Part shown: positions 8,083 through 15,482 of the stretch, piece after piece
Layout: the number at the start of each line of letters is the position of its first letter
Numbering within the stretch: position 1 is the first letter of the stretch
Assembly: GCA_016195205.1 (NCBI GenBank)
Contig: JACQAB010000083.1
Span: forward strand, 1-22,145
DNA length: 22,145 nucleotides
DNA from: Pseudomonadota bacterium
Lineage (GTDB): Bacteria; Pseudomonadota; Alphaproteobacteria; UBA9219; RGZA01
Direction of reading: 5' to 3'
Program-made: the position numbers and the translations under genes
Notes under the pieces: generated by a model
The model's input: only the letters and a program-made list of their open reading frames with translations
Database searches by the model: none
What the model was told of the DNA's origin: nothing

Positions 8083-8580
8083 ATGGACGCGAATTCCCCC
8101 AAACCCCTTCTCGACGCCAACGGGATTATGGAGCGCATTCCGCACCGTTTCCCGATGCTGATGATTGATTCCATCATTGAGATCGTGCCTGGCGAAAGCG
8201 CCACGGCCCTCAAGCACGTCACCGGGCAAGAGCCGTTTTTTGCCGGGCACTTCCCCGGTCACCCCATTATGCCGGGGGTGCTGATTGTGGAAGCCATGGC
8301 GCAAACCTCGGCGGTGCTGGTGGTCGATGGGCTGAACCATGCTTCACCGGAACCCAAAGTGAAAGTGGAAGAAAACCGTCATGTGGTTTATTTCATGACC
8401 ATTCACGAAGCCCGTTTCCGCCGTCCCGTGCTTCCTGGCTGTGTGTTGCGCATTGTGGTCACCAAACAGCGCCAGCGGGGCAATGTCTGGAAATTTCATG
8501 GTGAAGCATGGGTCGGCTCGGAAAAGGCCGCCGATGCCAGCTATAGCGCGATGCTGATCGATACAAAAAATGGAAGCTGA
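8083..8580 (+). CDS. fabZ: 3-hydroxyacyl-ACP dehydratase
   Basis: A 165-residue hot-dog-fold dehydratase removing water from 3-hydroxyacyl-ACP in fatty acid elongation; it competes with lipid A synthesis for the hydroxyacyl pool. MERIPHRFPMLMID begins the family core, and the active-site helix region GHFPGHPIMPG..IVEAMAQ supplies His56 and Glu70, equivalent to E. coli His54 and Glu68. The frame is open upstream to a TTG at 8059; ATG 8083 is preferred as the first ATG in the frame, although no clear Shine-Dalgarno is visible and ATG 8128 just before ERIPHR is possible. It overlaps lpxA by 11 bases. Confidence 0.95.
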   Translation: MDANSPKPLLDANGIMERIPHRFPMLMIDSIIEIVPGESATALKHVTGQEPFFAGHFPGHPIMPGVLIVEAMAQTSAVLVVDGLNHASPEPKVKVEENRHVVYFMTIHEARFRRPVLPGCVLRIVVTKQRQRGNVWKFHGEAWVGSEKAADASYSAMLIDTKNGS

Positions 8581-9394
8581 ATTCTTGTCCAAATCTATTC
8601 ACCCCACAGCGATTGTTGATAAAGCAGCCGGGATCGGCGAAGGCGTCTCGATCGGGCCCTATTGCATGGTCGGCGGCGGCGTGAAGCTGGGCGCACGCAC
8701 GCGCCTGCACAGCCATGTGGTGGTCGACGGCCTCACCACCCTTGGCGAGGATTGCGAGATTTACCCGTTTTCCTCGGTCGGCCTGCCGCCGCAAGATTTG
8801 AAATATAAGGGCGAGGCTTCAAAGCTTGAAATCGGCGCGCGGGTGCGCATCCGCGAACACGTCACCATTAATCCCGGCACCCAGGGCGGCGGCATGCTGA
8901 CGCATGTAGGCGATGACTGCCTGCTGATGGTGGGCGCGCATGTGGCGCATGATTGCCAGTTGGGCCATCATGTGATTTTGGTGAACAACGCCACGCTGGC
9001 CGGGCATGTGTATGTCGGCGATCATGCCATTATCGGCGGCAATTCGGCGGTGCATCAGTTTGTGCGCATCGGCGTGCATGCCATGATTGGCGGCATGTCG
9101 GGCGTGGATAATGACGTTATTCCTTATGGCACGGTGATGGGTGATCGCGCCCATCTGGCGGGGCTTAATCTGGTCGGGTTGGAGCGGCGCGGCTTTTCGC
9201 GCGAAGATATCCGCATGCTGCGCAGTGCCTATCGCATGTTGTTCGCTCCGGAAGGCACCTTTTCTGAACGGCTGGAAAGCGTGGCGGAAAGCTACAGCGC
9301 GGTGACCGCGGTGGGCGATATTGTGCAATTCATTCGCGCCAAATCTTCGCGCGCCTTGTGCCAGCCGCGCGTTATTGCCGAGGCGGCGGAATGA
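8570..9394 (+). CDS. lpxA: UDP-N-acetylglucosamine acyltransferase
   Basis: A 274-residue left-handed beta-helix enzyme performing the first step of lipid A synthesis, transfer of a 3-hydroxyacyl chain from ACP to UDP-GlcNAc. Hexapeptide repeats run from about residue 14 to 185, followed by the helical domain with GLERRGFSREDI. Catalytic His127 (in HVAHDC) corresponds to E. coli His125, and His146 and His162 to His144 and His160. Gly175, at the position of the E. coli acyl ruler Gly173, suggests a long (about C14) hydroxyacyl donor (inference). The start overlaps fabZ by 11 bases and the stop overlaps lpxI by four, so the genes are probably translationally coupled. Confidence 0.97.
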   Translation: MEAEFLSKSIHPTAIVDKAAGIGEGVSIGPYCMVGGGVKLGARTRLHSHVVVDGLTTLGEDCEIYPFSSVGLPPQDLKYKGEASKLEIGARVRIREHVTINPGTQGGGMLTHVGDDCLLMVGAHVAHDCQLGHHVILVNNATLAGHVYVGDHAIIGGNSAVHQFVRIGVHAMIGGMSGVDNDVIPYGTVMGDRAHLAGLNLVGLERRGFSREDIRMLRSAYRMLFAPEGTFSERLESVAESYSAVTAVGDIVQFIRAKSSRALCQPRVIAEAAE

Positions 9395-10212
9395 TGGAAA
9401 TGCTTGGCATCATCGCGGGTGGGGGGGAAGCGCCCAAGCGGCTGATCGCCGCATGCCGGAAGCTGGGCCGGCCTTTTCACGTGCTGGCTTTCCCGGGCCA
9501 GACCGATTCGGACATTGCGAATGACGATACGCCCGTGACCTGGCTGCCTTTGGGCGCCGCCGGCCCGGCCCGCAAGCTGGGCCTGGAAAAAGGCGTGAAA
9601 GACGTGGTGATGCTGGGCCGCGTGCGCCGCCCGTCTTTGGCCGAGCTGAAACCCGACATGCTGATGGTGCAGAAGCTGGCGCGCATCGGCCTGAATGCCC
9701 TGGGCGATGACGGCCTTCTGAAGGCCGTGGTGCGCGAGATTGAAGTGGAAGGTTTCCGCGTCGTCGCTCCGCAGGATATTTTCACCGACCTGCTGATGCC
9801 GGCGGGGCTACTGGGCAAAATCGTGCCCAGCGAAGATGCCAAGAACGATATTAAGCGCGGCATTGAGATCGCCCACGCGCTTGGCCGTCTGGATATTGGC
9901 CAGGCGGTGGTGGTGCAGCAGGGAATTGTGCTGGCCGTGGAAGCCTCGGAAGGTACCGATGCGCTGATCCGCCGCTCGGTTTCGCAGCGGCGCGAAGGCC
10001 CGGGACCCGTGCTGGTGAAAATGAAAAAGCCGCAGCAGGACGTGCGCTTTGACCTGCCTTCGCTGGGGGTGGAAACGGTGAAAGAGGCTTTGGCGGCGGG
10101 TTTTTCCGGCATCGCGGCCGAGGCCGGCGCCTCGCTGCTGATCGACCGTGACGACGTGGTGCGTATGGCCGACCAGGCCGGAATTTTCCTGTTGGGCATC
10201 GATTATGCCTGA
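9391..10212 (+). CDS. lpxI: UDP-2,3-diacylglucosamine hydrolase, LpxI type
   Basis: A 273-residue protein of the LpxI (formerly DUF1009) family, which in alphaproteobacteria replaces LpxH and cleaves UDP-2,3-diacylglucosamine to lipid X and UMP. The N-terminal LGIIAGGGEAPKRL segment, VMLGRVRRPSL, the central P..IFTDLLMP stretch, and the C-terminal KMKKPQQDVRFDLPSLG block with the acidic residues of the catalytic half are all recognisable. Start ATG 9391 overlaps the lpxA stop (ATGA); a second ATG follows directly. The 3' end overlaps lpxB by eight bases. Placement between lpxA and lpxB is the standard alphaproteobacterial order. Confidence 0.93.
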   Translation: MMEMLGIIAGGGEAPKRLIAACRKLGRPFHVLAFPGQTDSDIANDDTPVTWLPLGAAGPARKLGLEKGVKDVVMLGRVRRPSLAELKPDMLMVQKLARIGLNALGDDGLLKAVVREIEVEGFRVVAPQDIFTDLLMPAGLLGKIVPSEDAKNDIKRGIEIAHALGRLDIGQAVVVQQGIVLAVEASEGTDALIRRSVSQRREGPGPVLVKMKKPQQDVRFDLPSLGVETVKEALAAGFSGIAAEAGASLLIDRDDVVRMADQAGIFLLGIDYA

Positions 10213-11359
10213 ACCCTGTTTCTTTATCGTGGCCTGCGAGCCTTCGGGCGATGTACTGGGCGCAAAGATCATGCGCGCCTTACGCGCACGTCTGGGCGGC
10301 AAGGTGCGCTTTTCCGGCGTGGGCGGTGAACGCATGGAAAGCGAGGGGTTTCACTCACTGTTTCCGCAATCCGATCTGGCGCTGTTCGGCGTTTTTGAAG
10401 TGCTGCCTAAAATTCCCATGGTGCTGCGTCGGCTTGAAGAGACAGCGCGGGCGATCCGCGAGCAGAAGCCGTCGGCCGTGATCACCATCGACGGGCCCGA
10501 TTTTTCCTTCCGCCTTGCCAAAAAAATGAAAGGCAGTGGCATTCCCTTTATTCACGATGTGGCGCCCAGCGTGTGGGCGTGGCGCCCCGGCCGGGCGCGC
10601 AAAATCGCCCGTCTTTACCGCCATTTGCTGGCTCTTTTGCCGTTCGAACCGCCTTATTTTGAAAAGGAAAACCTGGGCTGCACTTTTACCGGGCATCCGG
10701 TGATCGAAAAAATCGGCAATGAAGAGGAGGCCATGCGCCTTCGCCAGCGGCTGGGTCTTGCTCCGCAGACCAAAATTCTTTGCGTGCTGCCCGGCAGCCG
10801 CCGCAGCGAGATCAAGCACCTAGCGCCGATTTTTGGAAAAGTGCTGGGCCGGGCGAAAAACAAGCTGGGTGACGCCGTGGTACTGGTGCCCACGGTGCCG
10901 CAGGTCGCGAAATATTTGGAACCTTATTTGCAGAGTTGGCCGGTGAAGTCCATCGTGCTGCTGGACGAAAATGAAAAATACGCGGCTTTCCGGGCCAGCC
11001 ATGTGGCGCTGGCGGCTTCGGGCACCGTGTCGCTGGAATTGGCGCTGGCGCAAGTGCCGCATCTGGTGGCCTATAAGCTGCATTGGCTGACCGGCCTGAT
11101 TTACCTGATTTTGATCCGGCTGAAGCATTTCAACCTGGTGAATATCCTGCTAAAACGCCTGGAAGTGCCCGAATTCATTCAACTGAACTGCACCACCGAC
11201 AAAATCACCAAGGGACTGCTTTCTCTGTGGTCGGACGAAGCCGCGCGCGCGCACCAGCGGCAGGCGTTCCTTGAAGTGCGTAAATTACTGCAGGTTGGCA
11301 CGGCCCTGCCTTCCGAAAAAGCTGCTGAAGCCATTTGTGGAGTTGCCGGTGTCTGCTAA
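10205..11359 (+). CDS. lpxB: Lipid A disaccharide synthase
   Basis: A 384-residue GT19 glycosyltransferase that joins UDP-2,3-diacylglucosamine and lipid X into the beta-1,6 lipid A disaccharide at the inner membrane. Motifs are ACEPSGDVLGA at 10-20 (the common form is GEASGD, so Pro replaces Ala), DGPDFSFRLAK, APSVWAWRPGR, FTGHPV, LPGSRRSEI and AASGTVSLELAL. ATG 10205 overlaps lpxI by eight bases. Upstream codons in the frame lie within lpxI and lack family similarity. The next gene starts within its last codons. Confidence 0.96.
   Translation: MPEPCFFIVACEPSGDVLGAKIMRALRARLGGKVRFSGVGGERMESEGFHSLFPQSDLALFGVFEVLPKIPMVLRRLEETARAIREQKPSAVITIDGPDFSFRLAKKMKGSGIPFIHDVAPSVWAWRPGRARKIARLYRHLLALLPFEPPYFEKENLGCTFTGHPVIEKIGNEEEAMRLRQRLGLAPQTKILCVLPGSRRSEIKHLAPIFGKVLGRAKNKLGDAVVLVPTVPQVAKYLEPYLQSWPVKSIVLLDENEKYAAFRASHVALAASGTVSLELALAQVPHLVAYKLHWLTGLIYLILIRLKHFNLVNILLKRLEVPEFIQLNCTTDKITKGLLSLWSDEAARAHQRQAFLEVRKLLQVGTALPSEKAAEAICGVAGVC
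11338..11342 (+). promoter_or_regulatory. Ribosome binding site selecting a GTG start for the GT4 gene
   Basis: TGGAG at 11338-11342 lies six bases before GTG 11349 and 21 bases before ATG 11364. No Shine-Dalgarno-like sequence precedes the ATG, only an A-rich run, so the GTG is the better supported start. The site sits inside the final codons of lpxB. Confidence 0.5.
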
Positions 11360-12497
11360 AAAAATGACCGTTCTGCAAATTCTGCCCTCGCTAGTGGCCG
11401 GCGGGTCGGAGCGCGGCACGGTGGATGTGGCGCAGGCGCTGGTGCAGGCGGGGCATCGCGCCTTGGTGATCAGCGCCGGTGGCCGCATGGTGAACGAGCT
11501 GCACGATAAAGGCGCCGCCCATTTCACCTGGCCTTCCGACAGCAAAAATCCCCTGACCATTCTGGCAAACAGCCAGAAGCTTGTAGCTTTCATCAAGGAA
11601 CATCAGGTGGATCTTATCCATGCGCGTTCACGCGCGCCGGCATGGAGCGTTTATCTTGCCTCCAAACAGGCCGGGGTCCCCTTCATCACCACGTTCCACG
11701 CCGCCTATAAGGGGAAAATGCCCTGGAAAAGGCTGTATAACAGCGTAATGACGTGCGGCGCTCGGGTGATTGCCGTGTCCAAATTCGTGAGTAAGCATAT
11801 TGCCGAGAATTACGAGATTACGGATTGGCGGATTGTTCCTATCCTGCGCGGAATTGACCTCTCCGTTTTCGATCCGGCGAAAATCACCGCGGAAAGGAAA
11901 GAGAAATTCCTTCAGGCCGCCGGGGTTCCCGCCGGCGTTCCGATGATCCTTGTGCCGGGGCGGCTTTCGCCCATTAAGGGGCAAGAGCTGACTTTGCGCG
12001 CTCTGGCTCAGGTGAAGCAACCTTTTTTCGCCGTCATCATGGGCCCGGATCAGGGGCGGGTGGAGTATCGTAATTTTCTGAATGATCTTGCGAAAGATCT
12101 GGGCTTAAGAAACAAAACATCTTTTCTGCCGGGAGGCGATATGCCCGCCGCCTATGCCGCTGCCACACTGGTATTAAGCACCAGCCTGGTGGCGGAAGGC
12201 TGCCCGCGCGTGCCGGTGGAGGCGCAGGCCATGGGCGCGCCGGTTATTGCCACAGCGCTGGGCGGCACGTTTGAAACCATTAAATCGGGAGAAACCGGCT
12301 GGCTGGTGCCCAAGGGCGATCTGGATGCGCTGGTTGGGGCGATTAATACAGCATTGAAGATGAGCCCAGAGGAACGTGCCCGTATGGTGCGGGCGGGGCA
12401 GGCTTTTGTCCGCGCCAATTTCGACATGAAGCAGATGTGCGCCAAGACGCTGAAGGTTTATGAAGAGGTTCTAAATGAATTTAAAGCAGACAAATAA
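11349..12497 (+). CDS. Glycosyltransferase family 4, probable LPS core or surface glycan enzyme
   Basis: A 382-residue GT-B fold enzyme. The N-terminal domain carries the glycine-rich LVAGGSERGTVDVA loop (15-28), and the C-terminal domain has VPGRLSPIKGQELTLRAL and the E-x7-E motif Glu283 to Glu291 in EGCPRVPVE, followed by AQAMGAPVIATALGG. These identify a retaining sugar-nucleotide transferase, but neither donor nor acceptor can be read from them. It starts inside the end of lpxB (11-base overlap with the GTG start), so a role in lipopolysaccharide core assembly is a reasonable inference. ATG 11364 is the alternative start. A strong G/C hairpin follows five bases after the stop. Confidence 0.88.
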   Translation: MSAKKMTVLQILPSLVAGGSERGTVDVAQALVQAGHRALVISAGGRMVNELHDKGAAHFTWPSDSKNPLTILANSQKLVAFIKEHQVDLIHARSRAPAWSVYLASKQAGVPFITTFHAAYKGKMPWKRLYNSVMTCGARVIAVSKFVSKHIAENYEITDWRIVPILRGIDLSVFDPAKITAERKEKFLQAAGVPAGVPMILVPGRLSPIKGQELTLRALAQVKQPFFAVIMGPDQGRVEYRNFLNDLAKDLGLRNKTSFLPGGDMPAAYAAATLVLSTSLVAEGCPRVPVEAQAMGAPVIATALGGTFETIKSGETGWLVPKGDLDALVGAINTALKMSPEERARMVRAGQAFVRANFDMKQMCAKTLKVYEEVLNEFKADK

Positions 12498-12501
12498 TTT
12501 T

Positions 12502-12691
12502 CCCCTCCCCCTGAGGGAGGGGATAAAGGGGTGGGGTCAGGCGGATACCACCCGCGTAAATGGCTGGACCTTGAGAAACATCACGCCCCACCCCACCCCC
12601 GGCCCCTCCCTTCCGCCTACGCTGAAGCTTCGGCGGACGGGTTTGCCCGGACCCTCCGTAGCTTTAGCGAAGGAGGGCAAGGGGAGGGGAG
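12502..12691. repeat. C/G-run inverted repeat block between the two glycosyltransferase genes
   Basis: The left side is a perfect 8-bp hairpin, CCCCTCCC (12502-12509) with GGGAGGGG (12515-12522), followed by GGGGTGGGG (12528-12536). The right side has the inverse CCCCACCCC (12586-12594) and CCCCTCCC (12603-12610), pairing with GGGAGGGG (12682-12689). The halves look like inverted copies of one CCCCACCCC...CCCCTCCC unit around about 50 bases of unrelated sequence. The right-hand hairpin loop holds a separate two-hairpin repeat (12612-12677). The frame in front of the GT9 gene is open through this block, but the residues look repeat-derived. Confidence 0.75.
12612..12677 (+). repeat. Nested two-hairpin repeat, copy 2
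   Basis: Hairpin A runs 12612-12637 (arms TCCGCC and GGCGGA) and hairpin B runs 12652-12677 (arms CCCTCC and GGAGGG). The order, the spacer GAC-G-GTTTG, and the shared CGTAGC and GCGAAG motifs match copy 1 read on the minus strand (199-127). Hairpin B arms differ between copies but remain paired in each: CCCGGC/GCCGGG in copy 1, CCCTCC/GGAGGG here. Like copy 1 it lies within the loop of a host palindrome. Confidence 0.8.
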
Positions 12692-12696
12692 TAAGG
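12692..12696 (+). promoter_or_regulatory. Ribosome binding site of the GT9 gene, abutting the repeat block
   Basis: TAAGG at 12692-12696, directly after the repeat-derived GGGGAGGGGAG run, has a five-base gap to ATG 12702. It decides this start over the upstream open frame, which is made of repeat sequence. The neighbouring GGAG from the repeat may also pair with 16S rRNA. Confidence 0.5.
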
Positions 12697-12701
12697 TTGC
12701 T

Positions 12702-13604
12702 ATGACCGAAAGAATTCTCGTTATTCGTCTCGGAGCCCTAGGGGATATTTTGCTCTGCATGCAGGCGTTTCAGGATATCCGCGCTGCCTGGCCCAATGCT
12801 TGTTTAACCCTGCAAACCATGCCTGCTTTTGCCGGGTTAGGCCGCGCCATGCCATGGTTTGACGCGGTGGTTGAAGATCCGCGCCCGTCTTTTTTGCAGC
12901 TGAGCCAATGGTGGAAGCTGGGCGCGGCGCTGCGTGGTGGGAACTTCACCCGCGTCATCGATTTTCAGAACAAGCCGCGCACCTGGATTTACTGCAAGCT
13001 TTTCCTGAGCAAGGCCGAGTGGCATGGCGATGCCACCCCGCGCGAGGAAAGAATTCATCATCAGGTAAAAATCCTGCGCCAGACCCGCGCCATGGGCATT
13101 AAAGACAGCGGGCCTTTGAAGCTGGACTGGCTTTCCGCCCCGGTGGATGGGCTGAACCTTCCGCCGGCCTATGCCGTGCTCATTCCCGGCTGTGCGCCGC
13201 ATCGCCCCGAAAAGCGCTGGCCGTCTTCGCACTTTGCCGCCTTGGCGCGTGAGTTGAAAGCCAAAGGCCTTACCCCTGTGCTGGTCGGCACCAAGGCCGA
13301 CACGCAGGTTATTGCTGAAATCAAACAAGACGCCGAATTCGCCTTCGATTTATGCGGCAAAACGGGTTTTCCGCAGTTGGCCAGCCTGTTTCGCGGCGCG
13401 CGGCTGGCGGTGGGCAATGACACCGGCCCCACGCATCTGGCCGCCATTCTGGGCACGCCCACGCTGTCATTGTTTTCGAATGCCAGCGATCCAGCGCGTT
13501 CCGGCCCCATGGGCGCGCGGGTGGCCTGGCTGCAACGGGAGAAACTTGATGATCTTGCGGTGGAGGAAGTGATCGAAGCCTTAAGCCGGCTTACTTTTGG
13601 GTAA
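12702..13604 (+). CDS. Glycosyltransferase family 9 (ADP-heptose:LPS heptosyltransferase-like)
   Basis: A 300-residue GT9 protein. ILVIRLGALGDILL at 5-18 is the N-terminal family signature, RWPSSHFAAL at 172-181 and GNDTGPTHLAA at 238-248 form the C-terminal nucleotide-sugar site. Family members usually transfer heptose from ADP-heptose to the LPS inner core, acting at the cytoplasmic face; the exact sugar is not readable here. The preceding GT4 and lipid A genes support an LPS role. It is separated from the GT4 gene by 204 bases of repeats and overlaps the end of the convergent mgtE by 14 bases. Confidence 0.88.
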   Translation: MTERILVIRLGALGDILLCMQAFQDIRAAWPNACLTLQTMPAFAGLGRAMPWFDAVVEDPRPSFLQLSQWWKLGAALRGGNFTRVIDFQNKPRTWIYCKLFLSKAEWHGDATPREERIHHQVKILRQTRAMGIKDSGPLKLDWLSAPVDGLNLPPAYAVLIPGCAPHRPEKRWPSSHFAALARELKAKGLTPVLVGTKADTQVIAEIKQDAEFAFDLCGKTGFPQLASLFRGARLAVGNDTGPTHLAAILGTPTLSLFSNASDPARSGPMGARVAWLQREKLDDLAVEEVIEALSRLTFG

Positions 13605-14979
13605 GCAGCAGCGTGGCGAGGCCAAGGAATGAAGCGAAGCCACAGCAATCGGTGACCATGGTCACCAGCGCGCTGGACGAAATGGCGGGATCGATTTTCA
13701 ATCGGTGCAGCAGGAGAGGGATCATGGTTCCGGCCAACGCCGCCGCAATCAGGTTAATCACCATGGCCAGGGAGATCACCACCGAGATCATCCAGTTGTG
13801 ATACCAGAATCCCGCGAAAACGCCAATAATCACAGCAAAAAACACGCCATTGAGCGCGCCGACCGTGGCCTCTTTCACCAAGAAGCGCCAGGCGTTCATC
13901 CAACTCAACTCGCGCAGGGCAAGGCCGCGCACGGCTACAGCCAAGGTTTGCGTGCCGGCATTGCCGCCTTGCGAGGCGACAATCGGCATCAGCACCGCCA
14001 GCGCCACAAAGGCTTTCAGCGCGGGTTCGAAGAACGAAATGACCCATGAGGCCAGAATGGCGGTCAGCAGGTTCACGAACAGCCAGGTGAAGCGCGATTG
14101 CGTAGTTTCCTTCAGGTCACGATAAAAGTCGGGCTCGCTCACGCCGCTTAAATGCACCAGTTCCTCGGTGGCCTGGTCTTCGATGATGTCGATCACGTCG
14201 TCGATGGTGATCATGCCCACCAGGCGCTGCTTCTCGTCTTCCACCGGCGCGGAAACCAGGCCGTAGCGGTGGAAAATATAGGCCACTTCGCGCTGATTCA
14301 TCAGCACGGGGATGCGCTGATGCTGATCATCCATTAGCGCGCGCACCGGCGTGGTAGACGCCACGCGCAATAATCGGTGTAGCGGCACCGTGCCTAGGGC
14401 GTGGCCTTCGCCGTTCACTACGAACACGTCATAGAAAGCTTCGGGCAGTTCGCTTCGGCTGCGCACATATTCCACCACTTGCTGCGCCTGCCAGTCTTCC
14501 GGCACGGCGATGAACTCACGCTGCATCAAGCGGCCGGCGCTTTCATCCGGATAGGAAAGCGAGGTGCGCAAAGCATCGCGTTCGTCGGCAGGCAGGGCGG
14601 AAAGCACCTGCCGCTGTTCGTCACGGTCAAGGGTCTCCATAACCTCAACCGCGTCGTCGGTTTCCAGGTTGGTGATGGCGTTGGCCAGCTCTTTGGTGTT
14701 GAGCTGTTCCACCATGTCTTCGCGCACCGAGTCATCCAGCAGCGGCAGAACTTCAGGGTCCAGGTGCAGCCTAACCACGTCCAGAATAGCCCGGCGGTTT
14801 TCAGGCGTGCACAGGTGCAGAAGATCGGCCAAATCTTCCGCGGGCAGATCCAGAATAATGCGTTCCAGCCGCAGGGCGTCTTGCGCCTCTAGCGCATCCA
14901 GCACGGCAGCAAGCAGATCGGGGCTTACGCTGCCATGAGGGTGCGGCTGTTTCTCTTCATGGGTTTCGAGCTCGGCCAT
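13591..14979 (-). CDS. mgtE: MgtE-family magnesium transporter
   Basis: A 462-residue Mg2+ channel/transporter of the inner membrane. The N-terminal helical superhelical domain spans about 20-140 (LPAEDLADLLHL, VREDMVEQL), two CBS domains about 150-270 (ending VGMITIDDVIDII), and a long helix leads to five membrane segments from about 297 to 460. The pore-region block PIVASQGGNAGTQTLAVAVRG is at 332-351 and Asp444 in VTMVTDCCGF matches the conserved pore Mg2+ ligand of the family. ATG 14979 is chosen; the frame extends to a TTG at 15042, but those residues look like leader sequence. Cytosolic Mg2+ gates family members through the N and CBS domains. Confidence 0.95.
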   Translation of the reverse strand: MAELETHEEKQPHPHGSVSPDLLAAVLDALEAQDALRLERIILDLPAEDLADLLHLCTPENRRAILDVVRLHLDPEVLPLLDDSVREDMVEQLNTKELANAITNLETDDAVEVMETLDRDEQRQVLSALPADERDALRTSLSYPDESAGRLMQREFIAVPEDWQAQQVVEYVRSRSELPEAFYDVFVVNGEGHALGTVPLHRLLRVASTTPVRALMDDQHQRIPVLMNQREVAYIFHRYGLVSAPVEDEKQRLVGMITIDDVIDIIEDQATEELVHLSGVSEPDFYRDLKETTQSRFTWLFVNLLTAILASWVISFFEPALKAFVALAVLMPIVASQGGNAGTQTLAVAVRGLALRELSWMNAWRFLVKEATVGALNGVFFAVIIGVFAGFWYHNWMISVVISLAMVINLIAAALAGTMIPLLLHRLKIDPAISSSALVTMVTDCCGFASFLGLATLLLTQK

Positions 14980-15104
14980 GGCGGACTCAACAATTTTTGG
15001 AAAACCCCTGGCAGGCCCCGAAAACCGGGATTCGCCAAGCAATTTCGTCCAGCCTTAACAGTTCGGCAAATCGGCTTGCAAGCTCTTTCGCCCGGAGCTT
15101 TTCG

Positions 15105-15125
15105 AAAAAGAAGGCCTGTGCCTTC
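15105..15125 (-). terminator. Rho-independent terminator-like hairpin upstream of mgtE
   Basis: Read on the minus strand, GAAGGC (15125-15120), loop ACAG, GCCTTC (15115-15110) and then TTTTT (15109-15105). The stem has six perfect pairs. It lies 20 bases downstream of another terminator that ends the 49-residue ORF and about 125 bases before the mgtE start, so it may be a backup terminator or an attenuator ahead of mgtE. Confidence 0.6.
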
Positions 15126-15144
15126 AAAGTCCTTCGGGCGCCTC

Positions 15145-15174
15145 AAACAAAAACGGAGGCCTTTCGGCCCCCGT
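15145..15174 (-). terminator. Rho-independent terminator of the proline-rich small ORF
   Basis: On the minus strand the stem is ACGGGGGCC against GGCCTCCGT (plus coordinates 15153-15161 and 15166-15174) with a GAAA loop and one mismatch, followed by a TTTTTGTTT tract. It lies 23 bases after the stop of the 49-residue ORF. Confidence 0.8.
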
Positions 15175-15196
15175 CATATAAAAGAAAGTGCCCGGA

Positions 15197-15346
15197 TCAG
15201 GCTCTTTCGTCCACCTTACGGCCGCGTTCCGGTGGAGGCGCCTTGCGGACTTCGGGCTTTTGTTCGGCTGGCTTGGGCGGTGTGCGTTCGGGCGGAGGAG
15301 CGGAATGCTGAACCGGCTTGGCATGGACGTTCGAAACAGTGGTCAT
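15197..15346 (-). CDS. Proline-rich 49-residue protein, unrecognised
   Basis: Starts with ATG at 15346-15344 after AGAGG (15358-15354) with a seven-base gap, and ends TGA at 15199-15197. The product begins MTTVSNVHAKPVQHS and has 11 prolines in 49 residues, many lysine, arginine and glutamate residues, and an internal repeat APPPER followed by a basic residue (APPPERTPPK and APPPERGRK). It has no signal peptide or membrane segment and is probably disordered. Own ribosome binding site, a clean stop and a strong terminator directly behind it support a real independent transcript. I know no named family for it. Confidence 0.65.
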   Translation of the reverse strand: MTTVSNVHAKPVQHSAPPPERTPPKPAEQKPEVRKAPPPERGRKVDERA

Positions 15347-15482
15347 AATAGGGCCTCTTAGTATAAGAGTTTGGGAAAGGTGAGGTTTAGGTTATAGGCC
15401 CAGGGCAGTTAAAACCGGCTTAAAAATCCATGGCTTTTTACTTAAGAAAATGAGGAAGAAGCCGATTTATAGGGAAAAATAG

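Noticed and set aside
12531..12701. N-terminal extension of the GT9 protein through the repeat block
   Set aside because: The residues are translated repeat (an AYAEASADGF-type peptide) and GT9 proteins begin just before the ILVIRLGALGD signature; the ribosome binding site favours ATG 12702.
14980..15042. Longer MgtE starting at TTG 15042
   Set aside because: The extra residues have no family counterpart, the start is TTG, and ATG 14979 gives a normal N-terminal domain.
15361..15482. Possible terminator after the ATP-grasp gene or promoter for the small proline-rich gene
   Set aside because: The stretch is AT-rich with imperfect A/T stems, but I found neither a G/C-stabilised hairpin with a T tract nor a well spaced -35/-10 pair.
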